NCBI RefSeq assembly: GCF_033568475.1
Contig: NC_133122.1
Coordinates: forward strand, 83,537,442 to 83,601,441
Direction of reading: 5' to 3'
DNA from: Henckelia pumila
Taxonomy: Eukaryota > Streptophyta > Magnoliopsida > Lamiales > Gesneriaceae
Length of the DNA: 64,000 nt
The stretch's first letter is position 1. Every line of letters begins with the position of its first letter. Positions 1 through 11,615 of the stretch are shown here, in pieces. The notes under the pieces were generated by a model. That model saw nothing but the letters and a program-made list of their open reading frames with translations, ran no database searches and had not been told where the DNA came from. Made by a program: the position numbers and the translations under genes.

Positions 1-1
1 G

Positions 2-295
2 GCTTATCGACTAGCTTTGCCACCGCATCTATCCAGTATTCACGACGTTTTCCACGTATCTCTGTTCCGACGGTATGTGGCGGATGAATCTCATATTCTG
101 CAGCGGTCTGAAGTTCAGGTAGACAAGGATTTGACTTATGTTGAGAAACCTCTTCGTATCCTGGATTATAAGGATAAGGTTTTACGGAACAAAGTCATTC
201 CTTTGATTTTAGTTCAGTGGCAGCCCCGAGGCACTAAGGAAGCTACTTGGGAGCTTGAGGACAGGATGCGTAAAGACCATCCTGAGTTTTTTTGA
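2..295 (+). pseudogene. G1-A: C-terminal end of a Ty3/gypsy integrase with chromodomain
   Basis: The frame is open from the window edge to a TGA at 293-295. Only the last ~97 residues of a polyprotein are visible. The start (LPPHLSSIHDVFHVSLFRRY) is the usual C-terminal integrase region of plant Ty3/gypsy elements. It is followed by a chromodomain-like tail (PLRILDYKDKVLRN, then VQWQPRGTKEATWELED), as in the Tekay/Del chromoviruses, where it helps target insertion to heterochromatin. No stop interrupts this piece. Whether the whole element is intact cannot be judged because its 5' part is outside the window. A 135-bp untranslated stretch, a purine tract and the LTR follow directly. Confidence 0.85.
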
Positions 296-430
296 TTTCA
301 TTCTTTGAGTTGTATTCAGTTGCAAACCCTGTAAACGTTTGATTTGAATAAATAATGTTTCTGATTTCTGTATTTGCATTCGGTACTTAAGATCTGATTT
401 CGAGGACGAAATATCTTAAGTGAGGGAGAA

Positions 431-1803
431 TGTAGTAGCCCGTACCCTAATTGAGTAATTTAAGGAATTAATCATAATTACTTGGGTAGAGTTCGGAAGC
501 TCCGAAGGTGAGTTCGAAAGCTCCGATCAGGATCGGAAGCTCCGAACAGGATCGGAAGCTCCGATCGGTATTACGTCAGGCATGACGTGTGGCAAGATCG
601 GAAGCTCCGATCAGGACCGGAAGCTCCGATCACCCCTATCCGAAGTCAACAAGTGATATTTTGACACGTGGTAGATCAGGATCTTCGGAAGCTCCGATGG
701 CAGGATCGGACGTTCCGATCGAGGTTCGGACGTTCCGATCAAGGATCGGACGTTCCGATCGAGGTTCGGACGTTCCGATTAAGGATCGGAAGTTCCGATC
801 GTTGTCTATAAATAGAAGGCCGAGCCTTCACTTTCATTTGCCAATTCCGAGTTCTCCTTTCCTTTCTAGTCCTTTTGGAGCTGTTCTAGTCTTCTTAGGC
901 TTGGTCCGGAGGTCGGCGAGGCGTTCGGTAGTCGTAGTGGAGTTGTGCCCAAGTTCTGGGGGCATCGACATCAAAGGGCTAACGACGGACGAAGGTATAG
1001 CTTTTGCTTCCTATAAATATTTAGGAGTATGCAATAGCTTAGTTAAGGCTTTTAGAGCACTTTAATGATAGTAGTATCATTTGGCAGTGTAGAGCAGACT
1101 ATAGGCGTGGACCTAGAGTTGGTAGAGCTTGCACTGTATTGAGGTACGAAAGTACTGTTCGAGATATCCTGACTGAGTATGCATGTATTATGTGACTGCA
1201 TGATTTATATGCCATGATATTATGCTGCATTCATTTGCATCTTGCTGTATCTCCTTCGAGATGTCTGTTAGTAGGGTTGTACCCTATCCTGTTAGTGGAT
1301 GGATTTCCATCGATTTGGGTCCGGCGTATCCACGGTTATCTCGGTATGGGAGCCACCTCCTGAAGCGACGGCACAGCGTGCTACATACCAGGGCCCGGTC
1401 TGTCTCTGTTATCTGATCCTTGACCTCGAGTCTATAGGGAGTTCACTTTGCATGCATGTATATTCATACTCTCGCACTGAGCGTTTTATGCTCACGTCTC
1501 GTACTCTGTATTTTTTGGACACCCTATTCCTTGGGGCAGGTTTGCGATTGGACGAGGAGGGTGGATCCAGGAGGGGCTAGTCAGCGGTTGGCCGGCTGGA
1601 GCTTCGCTTAGGTTTTATTACTGTTGTTTTGGGTTTATACAGCTATTCGATTTGGTTGTATATTATTGGATAAATTACTGATTCCTTTACTTGGGGTTGT
1701 AATCTATTTGTGGATTCCACAGTTTTATTCTGATATCTGTTTAATTAAGTTAATTGCATGCCTAAATTCTGTTTAGTAGGTGATCCAGGTAAGGGTCACT
1801 ACA
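431..1803 (+). mobile_element. G1-A 3' LTR
   Basis: The LTR begins TGTAGTAGCCCGTACC just after a purine-rich tract (tgagggagaa, 421-430) and ends in ACTACA, giving the inverted ends TGTAGT/ACTACA. A second copy (5392-6655) is alignable along its whole length. The 1373-bp LTR holds 12 palindromic units near its start, a TATA-like stretch (tctataaata, about 805) and the sequence leading to copia coding sequence at 1804. The abrupt switch to copia sequence in open frame indicates that G1-A inserted into a copia pol gene. The matching target duplication would lie left of the window. Confidence 0.9.
488..803 (+). repeat. Array of 12 degenerate 17-bp palindromes inside the G1-A LTR
   Basis: Units follow GATCGGAAGCTCCGATC or GATCGGACGTTCCGATC with small variations. 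Each is close to its own reverse complement. They are separated by 2 to about 60 bases and lie upstream of the TATA-like box, where LTR enhancers sit. The 158-aa open frame at 589-1065 is a by-product of this array. Confidence 0.85.
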
Positions 1804-1804
1804 A

Positions 1805-3376
1805 AGAAACTTCAAGGAAGCAATTTCTGATGCGGATTCTAATTTATGGCTTGAAGCAATGCAGTCGGAAATAGACTCGATGCATTCAAACCAAGTTTGG
1901 TCTTTAGTAGATCCTCCTGATGGAATTGTTCAAATAGGATGTAAATGGATTTACAAAAGAAAACTTGGGCCTGATGGCAAGGTGTTGACCTATAAGGCAC
2001 GATTGGTTGCAAAAGGTTATACTCAAAGACAAGGAGTTGACTATGATGAAACCTTTTCACCAGTCGCAATGTTCAAGTCCATAAGAATCCTAATTGCCAT
2101 AGCAGCATGATATGACTATGAGATATGGCAAATGGATGTGAAGACTGCATTTCTTAATGGAAACATTAAGGAAGAAATCTATATGATGCAGCCCGGGGGA
2201 TTCACATCCATGGGAAGCGAGCATAAGGTATGCAAGCTTCAGAGATCGATCTATGGTCTCAAACAAGCATCAAGAAGTTGGAACCAGAAATTTTATGAAA
2301 CAATAAAGGATTTTGGTTTCATCAAGAACCCGGAGGAACCATGCGTGTACAAGAAAGTAGTTAAGGATGCGGTAACATTATTAGTACTTTATGTTGATGA
2401 CATCCTACTCATTTGGAATGACGTAGGGATGTTGCAGTCAACAAAGATATGGTTATCAGGTAGATTCTCGATGAAGGATTTGGGTGAGATATCCTATATT
2501 CTAGGGATACAGATCTATAGAGATAGATCTAAGAGAATGATAGGACTTACTCAAGCTACCTACATCGACACTATATTGAAAAGGTTTTCAATGGATGAGT
2601 CCAAGAGAGGACATCTACCTATGTGTCATGGATTTTCTCTATCCAAGTCTATGTGTCCCAAGACTGACGAAGAGATATAGAAAATGACACATATACCATA
2701 TGCGTCAGCCATAGGTAGTATCATGTATGGGATGATATCTACTAGACCGGATGTGGCCTATGCTCTGAGCGTCACGAGCAGATATCAAGCCAATCCCGGT
2801 CAAATGCATTGGAAAGCCGTGAAGGATATTCTTAAGTACTTGAGAAGAACTAAGAATGTATTCATGGTTTATGGAGGAAGAGAACTGAAATTGGAAGGCT
2901 ATACCGACTCTAGCTTCCAAAGTGACGTGGATGACTCGAAGTCAACCTCTGGATTTGTGTTCATGCTCAATGGCGGTGCTTTCTCTTGGAAGAGTTCCAA
3001 GCAGGACACCACAGCGGATTCCACCACTGAGGCAGAATACATTGCGGCATCAGCTGCTGCTAAAGAGGCCGTTTGGATGAGGAATTTCGTCCAAGAGTTG
3101 GGCGTTATTCCTGAAGCTGTTGGTCCAGTCCCGGTGTACTGTGACAACACGGGTGCCGTTGCTCAGGCAAAGGAACCAAGGTCTCATCAAAGATCCAAAC
3201 ACGTACTGAGGAAATACCACATCATCCGGGAGATCGTGGAAAGAGGAGACATCACTGTCGAGAGAGTGGCCTCTGCAGACAATATCGCTGATCCACTTAC
3301 TAAGCCCTTGCCAGGACCATTATTTGACAAACATCGCGAAGTAATGGGTCTACGTGGTATGACTAGTTGGCTTTAG
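1805..3376 (+). pseudogene. Ty1/copia reverse transcriptase-RNase H, 5'-truncated with two in-frame stops
   Basis: One frame runs from the G1-A LTR boundary to a TAG at 3374-3376, broken by TGA at 2108-2110 and TAG at 2678-2680. Reverse transcriptase landmarks are WKWIYKRKLGPDGKV-type sequence (given here as CKWIYKRKLGPDGK), ARLVAKGYTQRQGVDYDETF, QMDVKTAFLNGNI, and the catalytic YVDD in LYVDDILLIW. RNase H follows with GYTDSSFQSDVDDSKSTSGF, ADSTTEAEYIA and the terminal ADPLTKPL motif. This RT-RNase H end after integrase is the copia order. The gag, protease and integrase parts are absent because G1-A interrupts the element. With two stops it cannot encode a working enzyme. Confidence 0.93.
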
Positions 3377-3390
3377 GGCAAGTGGGAGAT

Positions 3391-5202
3391 TGAAAGAGTG
3401 GGTGCCCGGTGAGCCAACTTGTGGCTAAGGGCTTTTATGACTCTATGTATAAACAATCTTTTGTTTAATATAATTTACGCTTTTATAATGGCATTTACTT
3501 TATCTTTTATCATAATATTATGTTGTGACATACTATAAGATGTTTAGATGAAGACCTTGAATATACTATAGTGTATGTAAGATGTGGTGGCACATGGGGA
3601 TGGCTATCATGAAACACATCTTATAGTCACTGTATATTCTAAATAGTTCCTAGTCGATTGAGCCGTCCGTTAATAAGGATAAGGATCGCTCGAGATTGAG
3701 ACTAGCATTTGCGAAGCCGAGTACCACGTTTCATTGGTATGGAACATAGAGATGTTCAAAGCATGCAAATGGATATTCATACGATGAATGATTGAACTAC
3801 CCTATCCGGACTTTCCAAGTGGTTATCACTTATCGAGTGGATAAAGTCCGCGGTTTTGGTTGTACACCATTAGTCCTTACTACTTGAAACATCATTGGGA
3901 CTCTATATGCTAGTACTGTACTTTGACTTGTTTACCGACTCTATTGGGGTCATCAGGTGTCGGGATTGGGTACAGTTACGACACATATAGGAGTCGATGC
4001 TTTATTGTCAAGGATTCACCACATACTTGCTAGTGTGGATATCCTATGCAATCTGAGGAGATATTAGTGTGACGAATCTCTGGCCAGAGTACATGATGTG
4101 TTTTAAGAAATGGTTTCTTAGTAGCACATGCGATGTCACTATTTGATCTTCAAGATGCATTGCATAGTTATCGAATCTCGAACGACTCTCGATTTACCAA
4201 TAGTTGTTGATTCGATCGGGATATATGGATGAAGGGACCGTACTGTACGCTAAACAAAATCTATTGGTTCTTGCAGGCACTATCAGTGATACCTAGGGAA
4301 TCATGGGGCGATGTTTCTAGGCGCTCTTACCATGATTCGATAGGCAAGTCGGAAATTGTTGTTCCGAGTCACAAGGAGTTGTGAGCCCACAGCTAGCTGT
4401 ATCCCTGAACCATTGAGGGTCACACAAGTAATGGATTTTTAATCCCCGTTGAGATAGTTAAATTTAAAGAATTAAATTTAATGAACAAAGAAGTAGGACT
4501 TCTTATATCAGAGTAGAAGAGTAAGATTTCCTAAAATGACATAGGGATGGACATTTTTGGAAATCACTGAATTCGGATTCAGAAAATTTATCTTGACTTT
4601 AAAAGATGCAGAAATGGTTTCTGTGCACATTGGTGAAATTGGTTTATCAATCTGAGTCACGATGAATTTTATATTAATTTCTGAACATGCGGGCTTTTCT
4701 TGTCAGGCTTGAACTTATGACTAATGGGCCCTAAGCTGTTAGCAGCCTACATTATAAATAAGTTATTGCAGTACAGAAATTACATAACATAGGTCACAAA
4801 ATTTTCGAAAACCCTAGTTGTTCTCTCTAGGTGTGGCTGCCCCCTCTCCTCTCTCTGTTCGAAAATTCCAGCCTATGAATTTCGAATTTGTAGTCTAGTT
4901 TAACGGATCAAATTCGTTAATTCTCTTCGTAGAAACTTCTGATAGATTTTCTAGTGCAATCTATCAGAGGGATTCGAATTCTATTCGTGGACCTGATTGA
5001 AGAATTGTTCGTCCATCAGTTACTGGGATATACAACAAGAGCAGAGTTATCTGTTGGTGTCCATAATCTCGTTTCGAGATTCAAGGTAAAAATTTAATTG
5101 TTATTTAATTTTTACACGCACAATTTAATCGTAAAGTTTTGATACCCATGATATGGAATCGTTCCATATAAAATTTTAAAACTTCCGCTGCACCGGGTAT
5201 CA
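3391..5202 (+). mobile_element. Copia 3' LTR
   Basis: A purine tract (gggcaagtgggagat) follows the pol stop, then TG at 3391. The 5' end contains GGGTGCCCGGTGAGCCAAC and the 3' end CACCGGGTATCA, imperfect inverted ends that fit a copia LTR. There is no second copy in the window to confirm the exact right edge; the last 30 bases before G1 sequence resumes at about 5233 are unassigned. At about 1.8 kb it is long for copia. No gene seen inside. Confidence 0.7.
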
Positions 5203-5232
5203 ATTCTGATTGATCTGACGACCGTTTTACAA

Positions 5233-5391
5233 CATGAAGACCATCCTGAGTTGTTTTGATTTCATTCTTAAGTTGTATTCAGTTGCAAACTCTGTAAACG
5301 TTTGATTTGAATAAAGAATGTTTATGTACCTTGTGTTACATTCAGTACTTAAGATCTGTTTCGAGGACGAAACATCTTAAGTGGGGGAGAA
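5233..5391 (+). mobile_element. G1-B: 3' untranslated end and polypurine tract
   Basis: From gaagaccatcctgag onward this matches the end of the G1-A polyprotein and its 3' UTR (266-430), including the stretch cgaggacgaaa and the purine tract gtgggggagaa before the LTR. Only these ~160 bases of G1-B internal sequence remain here. The rest is interrupted by the copia insertion and lies to the left. Confidence 0.85.
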
Positions 5392-6655
5392 TGTAGTAGC
5401 CCGTACCCGAAATCAGTGATTAAGGGATTAATCAACGCTAATTAAACAAATTGGGTATCGGACAGATCGGAAGCTCCGATGAGCGATCGGAAGCTCCGAT
5501 CGAATTACGTCAGGCATGACGTGTGGCAGGATCAGAAGCTCCGATCAGGATCGGAAGCTCTGATCACCCCTATCAGAAGTCAACCAGTGATATTTTGACA
5601 CGTGGCAGATAACGATGTTCGGAAGTTCCGATCGAGGATCGGAGGTTCCGATCGTGGTCTATAAATAGAAGGTCGAGGCTTCATTTTGATTTGCCAATTC
5701 CAAGAATTCCCTCTCTTTCTAGATGTTTTCGAGTTGTTCTAGTCTTCTTAGGCTTGGCCCGGAGGTCGGCGAGGCATTCGGGAGTCTTAGTGGAGTTGTG
5801 CCCAAGTTCTGGAGGCATCGACATCAAAGGGCTAACGACGGACGAAGGTATAACTTTTGCTTCCTAAAAATATTTAGGAGTATGCAATAGCTTAGTTAAG
5901 GCTTTTAGAACACTTTAATGATAGTAGTATCATTTGGCAGTGTAGAGCAGACTATAGGCGTGGACCTAGAGTTGGTAGAGCTCGCACTGAATTGAGGTAC
6001 GAAAGTACTGTTCAAGATATCCTGACTGAGTATGCATGTATTATGTGACTGCATGGTTTATATGTCATTGATTTATGCTGCATTCATTTGCATACTGAGC
6101 TATCTCCTTCGAGATGTCTATTAGTAGGGTTGTACCCTATCCTGTTAGTGGATGGACTTCCATGGCTTTGGGTCCGGTAAATCCACTGGTATTATGGTAT
6201 GTGAGCCACCTCCTGAAGCGACGGCACAGCGTGCTACATACCAGGGCCCGGTCTGTCTTTGTATCTGATCCTTAACCTCGAGTTATAGGGAGTTCACTTT
6301 GCATGCATGTATACTCATACTCTCGTACTAAGCGTTTTATGCTCAAGTCTCGTACTCTGTGTTTCTGGACACCCTATTCCATGGGGCAGGTTTGCGATTG
6401 GACGAGGCGGGTGGATCCAAGAGGGGCTAGGCAGTGGTTGGCCAGCTGGAGCTTCGCCTAGGTTTTATTCTGTTGTTATTGGATTGATAAAACTATTCGA
6501 TTTGGTTGTATTATTTTTTGGGTATTTATAGATTCCTTTACTTGGGATTGTAGAATGTCTATGGTTTCCGCAGCTTAATTCTGATTAATGTTTTGATTAA
6601 GTTAATTGCATATCTAAGTTCTGTTTAGTAGGTGATCCGAGTAAGGGTCACTACA
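5392..6655 (+). mobile_element. G1-B 3' LTR
   Basis: It has the same TGTAGT...ACTACA ends as the LTR at 431-1803 and is alignable throughout, but is 109 bp shorter. Much of the difference is fewer palindromic units (6 instead of 12) between 5463 and 5662. Its right neighbour (6656 on) is the leader of a minus-strand G2 element, so G1-B inserted into that leader. Confidence 0.9.
5463..5662 (+). repeat. Six palindromic units in the G1-B LTR
   Basis: Six variants of GATCGGAAGCTCCGATC occupy the position that holds 12 units in the sibling LTR. Confidence 0.8.
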
Positions 6656-6712
6656 CGATCTACCCTGCTCACTCTAGTTCAACCAAGAACTTATCGCTCT
6701 GATACCATTTAA
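6656..6712 (-). mobile_element. G2 leader with primer-binding site
   Basis: On the minus strand this reads LTR end, then TGGTATCAGAGCGATAAG, a typical initiator-Met tRNA primer-binding site (6692-6709 on +). It matches 23813-23860, the leader of the 2c element. The LTR to its right (6713 on) therefore also served as a 5' LTR for an element whose body lies left of G1-B. Confidence 0.85.
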
Positions 6713-7386
6713 TGTGAGGCCTCGATTCTAAACATATAATCTCGGATTAAACAACAATAAGAAGCATACAAGATCCAAGATTAGAAGCAATAAATTTTTT
6801 TTTTATTTTTTGTGAAAAGAGCCTTGCTCGATCGGTAGAAATCAACCGATCGAGCGAGCAGAAATTCCAAAATCACTGCCCGGGTGAAAAAACTTGCGCC
6901 GCTTGAACGGTAAGATTCAACCGATCGAGCGAGCATGCAAAACTCAAAACAGAAACTTGGTTGCAGCTCCACCGCTCGATCGGTCAACTTCTACCGATCG
7001 AGCGGCCACTTCTGCACAGAAAAACCAGAAGAAGTTCTAGTTCAGAATCCAATTCCAAAACATTCCAACAATGCATAAATCATCCAAACATCATACATAG
7101 TCCAAAACAAGATAGTTCTAAGGTTATACAATCTCAAAACTAGTAGAACATGCTTCAGTCTAACTTATTCAATGCAATACAATACAATACGATTTCGATT
7201 ACAATATAAGTTTGATTACATAATCGACTTCTAAACACCAAGTCCTCACTCTATCTTTACATCCCAACTATCCATGTGATCTCTGACTCGGTCGTGCCTC
7301 ACCTGTTGCCAAGTACACATACAAACAAAGACAACAGCCAGATAGTTCGATGAGAATAACATTCCCAGTATAAGCAACAAACATGC
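6713..7386 (-). mobile_element. G2 LTR 2b, distal part (split by copy 2a)
   Basis: This matches 23861 to about 24530 of the 2c LTR. Its low-coordinate edge is TGTGAGGCC (CA end on the minus strand). The LTR breaks off at CATGC (7382-7386), where copy 2a inserted, and continues at 19295. It holds three palindromic units of the type CGCTCGATCGGT...ACCGATCGAGCG near 6826, 6897 and 6970. Confidence 0.88.
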
Positions 7387-8576
7387 TGTAATGCCCCGAA
7401 TTTATATTAATTGAGCTTAGTTGAGTTAATTAGAGATTTCAGAGTTCAAGAGCCGACTTGATTTTGATCAGGGTCCTTTTGCAAATTTCGGAAATTTCAG
7501 GGACTAAATGGGGAAATTTTTAGATATTTAATGGGCTTTTGACTTTTCTTCCCCCATTCCTTCTCCTTCTTCTTCCTCTCGTCCTCGCCTCTCTCCTCCA
7601 TTTTCATGCCCCGAATCGTTTCTCAAGCTTTGTGATTTCGATTTTCGGTCGATCTGTCCGTTGGAATTTAATTCTGAAGGTAGATTAACGATCACGGCAA
7701 CAAGAGCTCCGTTATAGCGTAAGCTTATCTTCGATCGGACACTTTCCATTTTTTTGGATATTTTTAGAATCGATTGGATTTTGGGTATGTTATTCTTGGC
7801 AGAGTTATGATCGTTTATTCTCTTTCGATTTTGAATTTGGACGTCGTTCAGAATTGTTTTGATTTTTGGAAGATTATTCGAAATTTTGGTTTTGGAGATT
7901 TGTAGGGTTTGAGCAATTTTAGGTTCTTTTATGGTTGATTTGAGTTTTTTGGATTGATATTATACTATCTGTGTTTCCGGTTTGATCAGAATATAGCCGT
8001 TACACCGCAGGTTTGAGTTTTGGACTATAGTTCGGTTTGAATTGTTGAGCCAATCTTCGATTGAGTTGAATGTTAATCTCGAGCCTTTATTACTTAATTC
8101 TCAGATTTTTTGAAAGCCGTTGGGTTGCAAGAGTGCAAAAGTTGGATCGTTGTGAAGAATTTGAGCTGGTTTGGAGCATCGACGTCTTGAGAAGAGGTAA
8201 AAGATGACTGGGAACGGAATGGAACGAGTGACTCGAATCAGACTTGATTCGAGTGTTCCGAAAAAATCACATACTTGCATGTTAATTGATTTATTTGAAT
8301 TTATTGAATGAATTTTTATTGACATTGCATTCATATTGAGCCTATAGACTTTATTCATTTTTAAGATAGACGTTCTGAGAACTATAGTAGGGGGCATTGG
8401 CAGGCGAATTACTGCAATGACTGACGTTACCCTCTATAGTTGCTGCAGAGTCTAGAGGATTGAAATATGCATTATCCACCCCGAAGGGAGAGTCGGTGTG
8501 ATTTGTGTATATTTTGTCCTCGGGATCCCAATCAGAAGAAGAGAATAACCAGTTTACCTTTGATTATCCAGACTTG
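7387..8576 (+). mobile_element. G2-2a 5' LTR, truncated
   Basis: This is alignable with the first ~1190 bases of the 3' LTR (17280-18470). It diverges at cttg (about 8576), where G3 sequence begins. The last ~825 bases of the LTR and the primer-binding site are missing, so the element cannot prime normal reverse transcription. Confidence 0.88.
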
Positions 8577-8594
8577 GCAATTCATCATCAACGA

Positions 8595-11456
8595 TTAAAG
8601 TGCTTCCTCGAACTTCTTAGCTCGACCTCTCGTAATTGGTCCTCGAGGCATCTCCAACGGGTCCTTGACCATGTGATCAACATGCGAGCTATCCGTCATC
8701 GCATCATCCTCCTCTTCTTGAAAAGGATTTGTCCTCAAATCTCGATCATCACCTACATCAAACAACGACAAGTCAGAAACATTAAAAGTAGTACTTACAT
8801 TATACTCACCTGGCAAGTCTAATTTGTAGGCATTATCATTGATCCGCTCCAAGACTTGGAAAGGTCCATCGCCTCTAGGTAACAACTTAGAACTCTGCTT
8901 CTCCGGAAAATGCTCCTTCCGCAAATGCAACCAAAACCAATCACTCGGTTCAAATACAACCTTCTTTTTACCTTTTTTTGCTTGCTTCGTGTATTGCAAG
9001 TTCTTTTTTTCAATGTTTGCCTTAACCTTCTCATGCAAATTTCGCACAAACTCAGCTTTCTTCTTGCCATCCATATTAACCCTTTCACTCATAGGTAACG
9101 ACATCAAATCCAACGGAGTCAATGGATTAAAACCATACACAATTTCAAACGGTGAATACATCGTAGTAGAATGCACACTACGATTATAAGCAAATTCAAT
9201 AAATGACAAACATTCTTCCCAACTCTTCAAATTATTTTTAATTATAGCACGCAACAAAGTTCCTAACGTCCTATTGACAACCTCAGTTTGACCATCCGTT
9301 TGAGGATGACATGTAGTCGGAAACAGTAATTTAGTACCAAGCTTGCACCATAATGTTATCCAAAAGTAGCTCAGGAAACGAGTATCTCTATCACAAACAA
9401 TACTCCTAGGAATGCCATGCAATCTAACAATTTCATTAAAGAACAAGTCCGCAACATGAGATGCATCATCAGATTTATGACACGCAATGAAATGAGCCAT
9501 CTTAGAAAATCTATCAACCACCACAAACACAGAATCTCTCCCCTTCTTAGACCTTGGTAGTCCTAAAACAAAGTCCATAGAAATATCTACCCACGGTTCA
9601 CTAGGAACAGGAAGTGGAGTATACAATCCATATGGTTGTGTCTTAGACTTAGCTTTCCTACAAGTCACACACTTTTCACAAATATTCTCAACATCATGCT
9701 TCATATGTGGCCAATAAAAATGTTCATGCAAAGTATCATAAGTTTTAGCCACACCAAAATGTCCCATCAAACCACCTCCATGTGATTCCCTAACAAGTAA
9801 CTCACGTATGAACGATTTAGGCACACATAACTTATCTTCCTTAAACAAATATCCATCATGCACGAAAAATTTATCTTTTGGACCATGCAAACATGACGCA
9901 TAAATCTCTCCAAAATCAAGATCACTAGCATATAACTCCTTCACATACTCAAATCCCAAAAACTTAGAATCTAGAGTAGATAGAAGCACATACCTTCGTG
10001 ATAGAGCGTCTGCTATCACGTTTTCCTTCCCTTGCTTGTACTTGATAATGTAGGGAAACGTTTCTACAAATGCCACCCACTTGGCATCTCTCTTGTTCAG
10101 CTTTTGTTGTCCTTTGAGATGCTTCAAAGACTCATGATCCGTATGAATCACAAATTCTTTTGGCCTCAAATAATTCTGCCATGTTTCAAGCATGCGAACC
10201 AAGGCATAAAACTCCTTGTCGTATGTAGGATAATTCAACGCTGCTCCACTTAGCTTCTCACTAAAGTATGCAATTGGTCGTCCACCTTGCATCAAGACAC
10301 CACCAATTTCTACACCTGATGCATCACATTCAATTTCAAAAGTATTAGCAAAATCAGGTAATACAATTAAAGGAGCATTAATTAATTTTTGCTTAATAAT
10401 ATCAAAAGACTTCTCTTGCTCCTCGCCCCAATGAAATGGAACGTTCTTCTTGATCACCGCAGTCATAAGAGCCGCCAAAGTGCTGAAATCTTTTACAAAT
10501 CTCCTATATAAACTTGCAAGACCATGAAAACTCCGAACTTGACCAATAGAAGTAGGCGTTGGCCAATCTCGAATTGCACTTACCTTGTTCTCATCAACTT
10601 TGACACCTTGAGCACTCACAACAAAACCAAGAAACACAAGTTCTTTTGTACAAAACACACACTTTTTCAAATTAGCATACAAATGTTCAGCTTTTAGTGT
10701 GATTAGCACAATTCTCAAGTGTTCAACATGCTCATTCAAGTTCTTACTATACACCAAAATATCATTAAAATACACCACAACAAATTTTCCAATATAAGCA
10801 CGCAAAACATGATTCATCAACCTCATAAAAGTACTCGGTGCATTAGTTAACCCAAATGACATAACCAACCACTCATACAATCCATACTTAGTTTTAAAAG
10901 CAGTTTTCCATTCATCACCTTCTCTCATCCGAATTTGATGGTAACCACTCTTAAGATCAATTTTACTAAATATGCTAGAACCATGCAATTCATCCAACAT
11001 ATCATCTAGTCTAGGAATATGATGCCTATACTTGATGGTAATATTGTTAATGGCTCTACAATCAACACACATTCTCCATGAACCGTCTTTCTTTGGTACT
11101 AAAAAAATAGGTACAACACAAGGAGACATAGAATCACACACAAATCCCTTATCGAGAAGTTCACTTACCTGCCTTTGTAGCTCTTTTATTTCCTCCAGAT
11201 TACTCCTATAAGCTGGACGATTCGTTAATGCACTTCCGGGCACAAGATCAATTTGATGCTCAATTCCCCTCAAAGGTGGTAATCCTTGAGGTAAATCCTC
11301 CGGAAATAGTTCTTCAAATTCCTGCAACAGAGAAACAACACTGCTCGAAAGATTTCTGGCTATATCACTTGTGTTAAGGAGAATCTCCTTATAGAAAATC
11401 AACACAAGTGGAGTATGCACATGTAAAATCTCTCGCAACTCACTCTTTTGGGCCAT
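8595..11456 (-). pseudogene. G3 Ty3/gypsy pol: reverse transcriptase, RNase H, integrase
   Basis: This is a 953-residue open frame. Reverse transcriptase (about residues 85-260) has [32 protein letters not shown] and [18 protein letters not shown]. The catalytic box at residues 229-232 is YFND, not the family YxDD (AAT at 10764-10766), which removes a metal-binding aspartate. RNase H follows ([16 protein letters not shown]). Integrase has an HHCC finger ([19 protein letters not shown], then [11 protein letters not shown]) and D,D,E residues in [18 protein letters not shown] and [17 protein letters not shown] module ends the integrase and no chromodomain is seen. Upstream gag-protease is in the same frame but broken. 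The long frame is intact, but the YFND change argues that the enzyme is dead. Confidence 0.92.
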
Positions 11457-11615
11457 ATATTTTTTTTTATTGGCCTATTTCCTCTTATTTTTTTCTTCAT
11501 CTTTTTTTCTTTCATTTTGTTTTTCTAAGGTCATCTCACTTTTTTGTTCACTCTTTTTTTTCGGTCTCTTCTCTCTTTTTCTTCTTCAAATGATCCTCCA
11601 ATACTTGTTTTGGAG

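Noticed and set aside
488-803. Regularly repeated palindromes resembling a CRISPR array
   Set aside because: Units are directly tied to a plant LTR, spacing is irregular (2 to ~60 bases), intervening sequence is not spacer-like, and no cas genes are present.
589-1065. 158-codon open frame on +
   Set aside because: It is made of LTR palindromes and does not occur intact in the sibling LTR; no similarity to a protein family.
8505-10253. Several plus-strand frames (for example 8839-9189 and 10032-10253)
   Set aside because: They are antisense shadows of the G3 pol frame.
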